Origin: Methylobacterium sp. Leaf117
GTDB lineage: Bacteria > Pseudomonadota > Alphaproteobacteria > Rhizobiales > Beijerinckiaceae
Reading direction: 5' to 3'
Length of the DNA: 64,000 bases
Assembly: GCF_001422985.1 (NCBI RefSeq)
Contig: NZ_LMNL01000001.1
Coordinates: forward strand, 505,151 to 569,150
Shown here: one piece after another, positions 58,873 to 64,000 of the stretch
How the letters are laid out: every line of letters starts with the position of its first letter
How positions within the stretch are numbered: the stretch's first letter is position 1
Notes under the pieces: model-generated
Told to the model about the DNA's origin: nothing
What the model saw: the letters and a program-made list of their open reading frames with translations, nothing else
Database searches by the model: none
Made by a program: the position numbers and the translations under genes

Positions 58873-59523
58873 ATGCTCGAACCCTTTCGTGCCATCCTGG
58901 ATGGCGAGGACCCTCCGCCGCCCGGCGCCCGTGCGCCCTCCGATGAGGAGCTGACGCGCGCGCTGCAGGTGCTGCTGAAGAGCCAGTGCGTCTATGCCGG
59001 CACGCCCGGCATCGGCCGCTCCTACGAACTGGCCCGCCACTACGCGCCCTTCTTCCAAGCCTATTTCGCCTGCCTCGGCTACGGCTTCGAGGTGATGCAT
59101 CGCGACCAGATGGTTTGCCTGCGGGTGCCGCCCGAGGGCATCCGCCACGATGCGCAGGCCGAGCGCCTGCGCAAGGACGAGACCCTCGTGCTGCTCGCCC
59201 TGCGCCTCGCTTACGAGGAGGGCCTGCGCGCCCACCGGGTCACCACCGACGGGGTGGTCGAGTGCACCACCGACGACATCGTCGAATCGATCCGCACCGC
59301 CACGCGCAGCGACCCGCCCGAGGAGGCTCGCCTCACCGAGATCCTGCGCCTGTTCGCGCGCAAGGGTGCGCTGCGGCTGGGCGAGCGCGACAAGATCGAG
59401 AAGATCACCCCCCTGATGGTCCTGCCCGGCATTGCCGTTCTGTCACCCGACGCCTGGATGGACCAGGTTCGCGCCTGGGGTGCCGCGCGGGGCGACGACG
59501 AGGGCGGACCGGCGCAGGACTGA
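58873..59523 (+). CDS. jetB: JetB/MksE, MukE-like subunit (DUF4194)
   Basis: This 216-aa winged-helix protein matches the DUF4194/MukE-like JetB pattern: LTRALQVLLKSQCVYAGTPG, SYELARHYAPFFQAYFACLG, RKDETLVLLALRLAYEEGLR, TEILRLFARKGALRLGERDK and ITPLMVLPGIAVLSP. It bridges the JetA kleisin and regulates DNA capture by the SMC. ATG 58873 is preceded by a GC-rich stretch without a strong ribosome binding site. The stop TGA lies inside a 14-nt tandem repeat. Confidence 0.87.
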   Translation: MLEPFRAILDGEDPPPPGARAPSDEELTRALQVLLKSQCVYAGTPGIGRSYELARHYAPFFQAYFACLGYGFEVMHRDQMVCLRVPPEGIRHDAQAERLRKDETLVLLALRLAYEEGLRAHRVTTDGVVECTTDDIVESIRTATRSDPPEEARLTEILRLFARKGALRLGERDKIEKITPLMVLPGIAVLSPDAWMDQVRAWGAARGDDEGGPAQD

Positions 59524-59549
59524 CCGAACAGGACTGACCGAACAGGACT
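59515..59549. repeat. 14-nt tandem repeat at the jetB stop codon
   Basis: CAGGACTGACCGAA occurs at 59515-59528 and 59529-59542, with a half copy CAGGACT at 59543-59549. The jetB TGA (59521-59523) is in the first copy. Copy changes of a 14-mer placed here would not alter jetB itself but would alter the jetB-jetC spacer. Confidence 0.85.
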
Positions 59550-59735
59550 AATGGAACAGCTCCGGATGCGCTTCGACCCGGAGCCGCGGCGTCACTCGGC
59601 CGGAGGGACGACGCGGCGGCGAGGCCCGCAGACGACCGCGCATCCCCAGGCCGGGGCCGGCACCGGCTTGCATCCGGGGCGGCATGCGTCCATGCCGGGA
59701 CACTCATTTCAGCCCTGGGACAACCTGCACCGGCC

Positions 59736-62700
59736 GTGTATCGCCTCACCGACATCGTCCTCTCGAACTGGTACCTGATCCGCCGCGAGCAGATCCGGAT
59801 CCGGGGCGCGGCTGCGCTGGTGGGTCCGACGGGCGCCGGCAAGTCGACGATCTTCGATGCGGTCGGCACGGTGCTGGCCGGCAACAACGCCAGCCGCCTC
59901 GCCCTCAACGCCTCGGCCTCCGGGCGCAGTGCGCGGACGGTGCGGGACTATTGCCTGGGCTGGATCAGCGATCCGGCCGAGGGCGGCCGCCCGACGCGGG
60001 AAGCCTGCGAGACGCTGATCGTCCTGGTGTTCGAGAACGAGACCACGGGCCGGGTCGTCTCGGCCGGTCTCGCCCTGGCGGCACGGGCCGAGGACAGCCG
60101 CGAAACCACGCTGTCGCGCTTCGTCCATGTGGGCCACCGCTTCGAGATCGCGGATTACGTGCGCGAGGCGCCCGGCGGCAGCTTCGTGGCGCCCTGGGCC
60201 GAGATCGCCAAGGATCTGCGCACGCGCGGCGAGACCTTCGACGAGTACCGGGCCTCCGGCGAGCGCTTCACCGCCGAACTGCTCGGGATGCTGCGCGAGG
60301 GCGCGGCGGTGCCCGAGCCGCGCCATTTCCTGCGCACCTTCTCCAACGCCGTCGCGTTCAAGCCGATCTTCGATTCCTCGGCCTTCGTGCGCTCGTTCGT
60401 GCTCGAACCCGAGCCCCTGGACGTCGCGCGCATCCGGCAATCGGTCGAGACCTGGCGCCGCCTCCTCGAGACGATCGAGGAACTGGAACGCCGGCTGTCG
60501 CACCTCGCCCGCATCCTCGGGCGCTACGAGACCTGGGCCGAGGCGAGCCTTGCGGCGTCCCTCGGCGAGTTGCGGGCTGCCGATGCCGATCTGCGCCGCC
60601 GCATCCTCGATCACGGCACGGCGCGTTCGGCCCTGAAGGATATCGCCGAACGCCTGCGCATCGCCCGCGAAAGCGTCGCCACCAGCCAGGGCTTCGTGCG
60701 CGAGATCGATGGCGAGATCGCGGGCAAGAAGGCGCTGCTGGCCGGGACCGCCGCCGAGGGACGGCTGGCCGCTTCGAATGCCGGGCTCGCCATGCTGGCG
60801 CGCGACCGGCGCGACCTCGCCGCCCGTGTCGGCGAGTTGGTCGGGATCGTCCTCGATGCCGGCAAGCTCACGGTGATCATCGGCGAGATCCGGAAGGTCT
60901 CGCCGGAGGCCGCGCGCCTGGTGGAGGCCTGCGCCCGGTCCGGCCTGCGCCGGGAGGCGAACCCGGAGGAGACGCTGCGCTCGGACGGGCCGCTGGCCGC
61001 CCTCATCGGCGGCCTCGCCGGGATGCCGGAGATCACGGCGCCGCTTGAACGGTCCGCGGAGGACGCGGCGCTGCGCGCCCGCGCCCTGGAGAACGAGGCG
61101 CAGACCCGCGCGCCGGCGCCGAGCACGGGTGGGCGAGGCGCGGCACCTCGGCTGTCATCGGACGTCGCCGCCTTCCGCGAAGAGCTCGGCCGGCTCGGCA
61201 TCGTGGCGACGCCGGTCTGCGAGTTGGCCGAGATCACCGATCCGAAATGGGGGCAAGCCCTCGAAGGCCTCCTGGGCGGCGCCCGCGAGGCCCTGGTGGT
61301 GCAGCCGGACCGCCTCAACGAGGCGTTCGGCCTTCTCGAAGCGCGCAAGAGCCAGTTCTATCGCTGCCTCCTGGTGAAGACCACGGATACCGCCCGCCGC
61401 CGGGGCGGGCGCGACGACGAGGGACCGCTGGCGCTGATCGCGACGGCGGACCCGCACGCGCAGGCCTTCCTCGGAGCGCGACTCGGGGGCTACGACCTCG
61501 CCCCGAACGATGCGGCCCTCGTACATATGAGCCGCGCTGTCGCGCCAAGCGGGCGATCGACCTCCGGCATGGCCTACTCGGTGGTGCGCCCGGTCCAGCT
61601 GATGATGACCCGGGGCCATCGCGGGCCGACCGCCGAAAGCCGCCAGGATTGGGAGCAGGCGGTTGCCGAGGCCCGCCGGGCCCGGGCGGAGGCCGACGTC
61701 CTGCGCGAAGCCGCGCGGATTGCCGCCGCTCTGACGCGTCGCCTGTCCGAAACGAATCTCGACCTCGCCGAACTGCGCGCCGAGGCGGACGCGCTCGAGG
61801 GCCGCCGCCGGAGCCTAACGACGGAGCGAGACAGCGTCGAGCGGGCCGAGACCGGCGTGCTGGAGGCGGAATTGGCGGAACTCGCCAAGGAACGTTCGGC
61901 CTATCTCACCGAACTGGTCCAGGTGCTGGAGCCGAAACGCGATCTGCTCCTCGGCGAAGAGGCCGGCCTGAAGGCCAAGGTGGCGACGAGCCGCGAAGCG
62001 GCCCGCGCCGCGCTCCAGGCCCGCCGGACCGCGTATCAGCGCTGGACCGGGGGCGATTCGATGCGCATCCGGCTAGTCCGGCCCGAGGGCTTCGACCCGG
62101 CCGCGCTGGCCACCCTCCGGGCCGAGCGGGCCGAACTCGATTCGAAGGCCCTCGGGAGCCTTGCCAATGCCGCCCGCGCGCGCGCCCGGGACGCGGCGGA
62201 GACCGCGCGGACGCAGGGGCGCGCCGCCGAGCGCGATCTCGCCGAGTATTGCGTGCAGTGGCGGGTCGAGAACCCCCTCGGCACCGGCGATGCCCCCGCC
62301 TCCTTCGGCTATGGCTGGGCCAAGCGCGCCCACGACGAGGTCGCGGGCCACGAGCTGCGGCGCTACCGCGACCAGGCGCGGCGGGCGGAGAGCGAGATGC
62401 GCCGCCTGATGATCGAGGATCTGCTGACCCGCCTCGCCGACAAGTTCGAGCGGGTGCGCGCCCGCCTCGACGCCCTGAACGAGCGCCTGTCGAGCCAGAC
62501 CTTCACGGGCCAGACCTACGCCTTCGAGGCGGAGGTGGACCGGCGCTACGCCGCCGTCCACGCCCTTGCGACCGAGGTGGCGCGCTCGCCGGATGCCGCG
62601 CAGGCGATCCTGCCCAACGAGGACGGCACCATCCCGGAAGGCCCGCTCTCCACCGCCATCGACGAGATCACGGCCCTGATCGCCGGGGACGAAAGCGCGA

Positions 62701-63191
62701 CGCGGCTGGCCGATTACCGCAACTACTTCGTCTATGAGATCGGCATGCGCGACCGGGCGGGCAACCGCACCACCATGTCGAATCGGGCGCTGCGCGGCTC
62801 GGGCGGCGAGGCCCAGGCGCCGTTCTACGTGGCCATCGCGGCCTCGCTCGCCTCCGCCTATTATCCCGGCGACCGGCCTGGCGACGAGAATCCCGGCCTC
62901 GGCCTTTGCCTGCTCGACGAGGCCTTCTCCAAGCTCGACGTGCGCAACAGCCAGGCGCTGGTCGATCTCTATCAGGCCTGGGGCCTGCAACTCCTGATCG
63001 CCGCGCCCGAGGACAAGCGCACGACCCTGACCGAGGTGATGGACACCATCGTCACGGTCTACAAGAGCCCCGACCTCACATCCGTGCGGATCGAGGCCGA
63101 GCACCCGCTGGAAGCGGCCAAACGCGCGCTGGCGGCGATCAACCCCGAGCGCCAGGGTATCGAGGGGTTCCGGGTCGACGCTGCCGAGTAG
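59736..63191 (+). CDS. jetC: JetC/MksB, MukB-like SMC ATPase
   Basis: This 1151-aa SMC-type ATPase has Walker A ALVGPTGAGKSTIFDAVGTV (about 28-47) and long coiled-coil-forming stretches rich in Ala/Arg/Glu on either side of a hinge-like centre (about 470-560). The C-terminal signature is ALRGSGGEAQAPFYVAIAAS (about 1018-1037) and Walker B is LGLCLLDEAFSKLD (about 1053-1067). It is the motor of the JetABC/MksFEB condensin. It starts with GTG 59736, 212 nt after jetB. jetD does not follow; the next gene is convergent and starts 15 nt away. Confidence 0.9.
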   Translation: MYRLTDIVLSNWYLIRREQIRIRGAAALVGPTGAGKSTIFDAVGTVLAGNNASRLALNASASGRSARTVRDYCLGWISDPAEGGRPTREACETLIVLVFENETTGRVVSAGLALAARAEDSRETTLSRFVHVGHRFEIADYVREAPGGSFVAPWAEIAKDLRTRGETFDEYRASGERFTAELLGMLREGAAVPEPRHFLRTFSNAVAFKPIFDSSAFVRSFVLEPEPLDVARIRQSVETWRRLLETIEELERRLSHLARILGRYETWAEASLAASLGELRAADADLRRRILDHGTARSALKDIAERLRIARESVATSQGFVREIDGEIAGKKALLAGTAAEGRLAASNAGLAMLARDRRDLAARVGELVGIVLDAGKLTVIIGEIRKVSPEAARLVEACARSGLRREANPEETLRSDGPLAALIGGLAGMPEITAPLERSAEDAALRARALENEAQTRAPAPSTGGRGAAPRLSSDVAAFREELGRLGIVATPVCELAEITDPKWGQALEGLLGGAREALVVQPDRLNEAFGLLEARKSQFYRCLLVKTTDTARRRGGRDDEGPLALIATADPHAQAFLGARLGGYDLAPNDAALVHMSRAVAPSGRSTSGMAYSVVRPVQLMMTRGHRGPTAESRQDWEQAVAEARRARAEADVLREAARIAAALTRRLSETNLDLAELRAEADALEGRRRSLTTERDSVERAETGVLEAELAELAKERSAYLTELVQVLEPKRDLLLGEEAGLKAKVATSREAARAALQARRTAYQRWTGGDSMRIRLVRPEGFDPAALATLRAERAELDSKALGSLANAARARARDAAETARTQGRAAERDLAEYCVQWRVENPLGTGDAPASFGYGWAKRAHDEVAGHELRRYRDQARRAESEMRRLMIEDLLTRLADKFERVRARLDALNERLSSQTFTGQTYAFEAEVDRRYAAVHALATEVARSPDAAQAILPNEDGTIPEGPLSTAIDEITALIAGDESATRLADYRNYFVYEIGMRDRAGNRTTMSNRALRGSGGEAQAPFYVAIAASLASAYYPGDRPGDENPGLGLCLLDEAFSKLDVRNSQALVDLYQAWGLQLLIAAPEDKRTTLTEVMDTIVTVYKSPDLTSVRIEAEHPLEAAKRALAAINPERQGIEGFRVDAAE

Positions 63192-63205
63192 GGCAGGGTG
63201 CTGCG

Positions 63206-63679
63206 CTACCAGACCGGCTCGGGCCCGTACCAGGTGAAGTGCTTCTTCACCGGCTCGATGACGTCCCAGGTGCCGGAGAAGCCCGCTGGCGTCACGAAGG
63301 CATCGCCTGCGCGATAGGTTCGGACCGTCCCGTCCGCATCCGTCACCGTCACCACGCCCTCGATGAGCTGGATGAACTCGGCCCGGCCGAAGTCGATGCG
63401 GAACTTGCCCGGCTCGCAGGTCCAGATCCCGGCCGCGAACAGGTCGTCCGGGCTCCTGTAGATGTAGGTCGCGGTCTGCTGCGGCTTGCCCGACAGGATG
63501 CAGGCGCGCTCCGGCCAATAGGGCGTCGCGGCCGGCTGGACGGCCGGAAAATCATAGGTCGAGCGGGTCGGCCCCTCGCGCAGGGGCGGCGGCGACGGGA
63601 CCCTTCGGAAAGATGGCAGAGCACCGAGTAACGCCATCACGGGCATGGCGAAGGTGTGAATCAGGCGCGCAATTTCCAT
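63206..63679 (-). CDS. Cupin-domain protein with N-terminal hydrophobic segment
   Basis: This 157-aa protein has a hydrophobic N-terminus (LIHTFAMPVMALLGALPSF) and a cupin core of the DUF861/(S)-ureidoglycine aminohydrolase type: GIWTCEPGKFRIDFGRAEFI, LIEGVVTVTDADG, YRAGDAFVTPAGFSGTWDVI and KKHFTWYG. Metal-ligand histidines of classical cupins are mostly missing, so catalysis is doubtful. ATG 63679 is chosen; 63688 adds three residues. It converges on jetC and occupies the place where jetD would be expected. Confidence 0.82.
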   Translation of the reverse strand: MEIARLIHTFAMPVMALLGALPSFRRVPSPPPLREGPTRSTYDFPAVQPAATPYWPERACILSGKPQQTATYIYRSPDDLFAAGIWTCEPGKFRIDFGRAEFIQLIEGVVTVTDADGTVRTYRAGDAFVTPAGFSGTWDVIEPVKKHFTWYGPEPVW

Positions 63680-64000
63680 CGATACCATCCCGCGCTGTCG
63701 CGTTTCGTCAACCAAGATGATGGTCTACGAGGCAACCAGCGGTGCGCAAGTTCAATGATCCAGTCCTGCACCGATCCCTCGCGCGATCGTTAAGCAACGG
63801 TTCTGAAGACCGTCTTTGTCGTCCGCTCGTCTGACCGGAATTCCAGCACCGACGACCGAAATCGCACTCATGACTGCCGCATTGCCGAAGACCGACATGC
63901 CGATGTTCGGACGAAGGGCGGCAGCGACGCCGTTCTGGGGTCGATCAACGCGATCCGCAGCGTCACTGAGTGCGCGGCCCGATGTTTCCGCCAGACATGG
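63680..64000. other. Terminal intergenic region with a possible gene start at 63870
   Basis: The region upstream of the cupin gene contains no complete gene. From ATG 63870 a rightward frame stays open to the window edge (about 44 codons, beginning MTAALPKTDMPMFGRRAAAT). Composition is normal, but no domain is visible and no Shine-Dalgarno is clear, so coding status cannot be decided here. Confidence 0.35.

Noticed and set aside
59551-59778. 75-codon frame in the jetB-jetC spacer
   Set aside because: The product is His/Pro/Arg-rich with no domain pattern and overlaps the jetC start in another frame.

Overview
The window is a high-GC stretch from a purple phototrophic alphaproteobacterium. 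It encodes a type-2 reaction centre (PufL, PufM), LH1 apoproteins, a tetraheme PufC, bacteriochlorophyll a enzymes and spirilloxanthin-series carotenoid genes. It also carries a Tat-exported, Cys-type, three-subunit formate dehydrogenase with a tungstate importer. This mix suits Hyphomicrobiales; Methylobacteriaceae-like is my best guess, but it is inference because no rRNA or housekeeping marker is present.

Layout. 1-5701 (+): photosynthesis sub-cluster 1, puhE(partial)-hemA-bchI-bchD-bchO. 5703-14574: an unrelated uptake/hydrolase block with an amidase, a family-5 solute-binding protein, a TRZ/ATZ-type amidohydrolase, a nitrate/taurine-type ABC transporter (ATPase, permease, Tat-like binding protein), a LysE exporter and a small membrane protein. 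14575-15439: a gene-poor, locally AT-rich gap. 15440-32293: photosynthesis sub-cluster 2, crtI-crtB-small gene facing crtC-crtD, then crtE-crtF, then bchC-bchX-bchY-bchZ, a PufQ-position gene, pufB-pufA-pufL-pufM-pufC and a strong terminator, with cytochrome c (cycA-like) converging on it. Four perfect TGTC-N10-GACA palindromes (PpsR/CrtJ-type) sit at crtI, between crtD and crtE, and in pairs before bchC.

32492-47447: formate dehydrogenase locus. A long leftward gene series runs from about 43.2 kb to 32.8 kb: ligase-like protein, DUF6505, DUF6352, DUF3305, DUF3306, TorD-like chaperone, Tat mini-protein, FdhA, FdhB, FdhC and two small exported or membrane proteins. A HdrA-like polyferredoxin and a GNAT gene diverge from it, followed by a WD40-cytochrome c fusion. 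47601-55763: cofactor and metal supply, with a degenerate MoeA, a MoeA-PBP fusion, MobB, a canonical MoeA, a ModE/LysR-type regulator and the tungstate transporter TupBCA. The simplest reading is that tungstate import and cofactor insertion serve the formate dehydrogenase.

55798-64000: two small exported proteins, then a MukFEB/Wadjet-type SMC system (jetA, jetB, jetC) with an unrecognised 89-aa gene between jetA and jetB. No jetD nuclease gene is present: a convergent cupin gene starts 15 bases after jetC. This makes the locus either a JetD-less condensin (Mks type) or a split or incomplete Wadjet defence system.

Most genes are packed with ATGA/GTGA overlaps, which indicates translational coupling. 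I saw no rRNA, tRNA, intact insertion sequence or CRISPR array.
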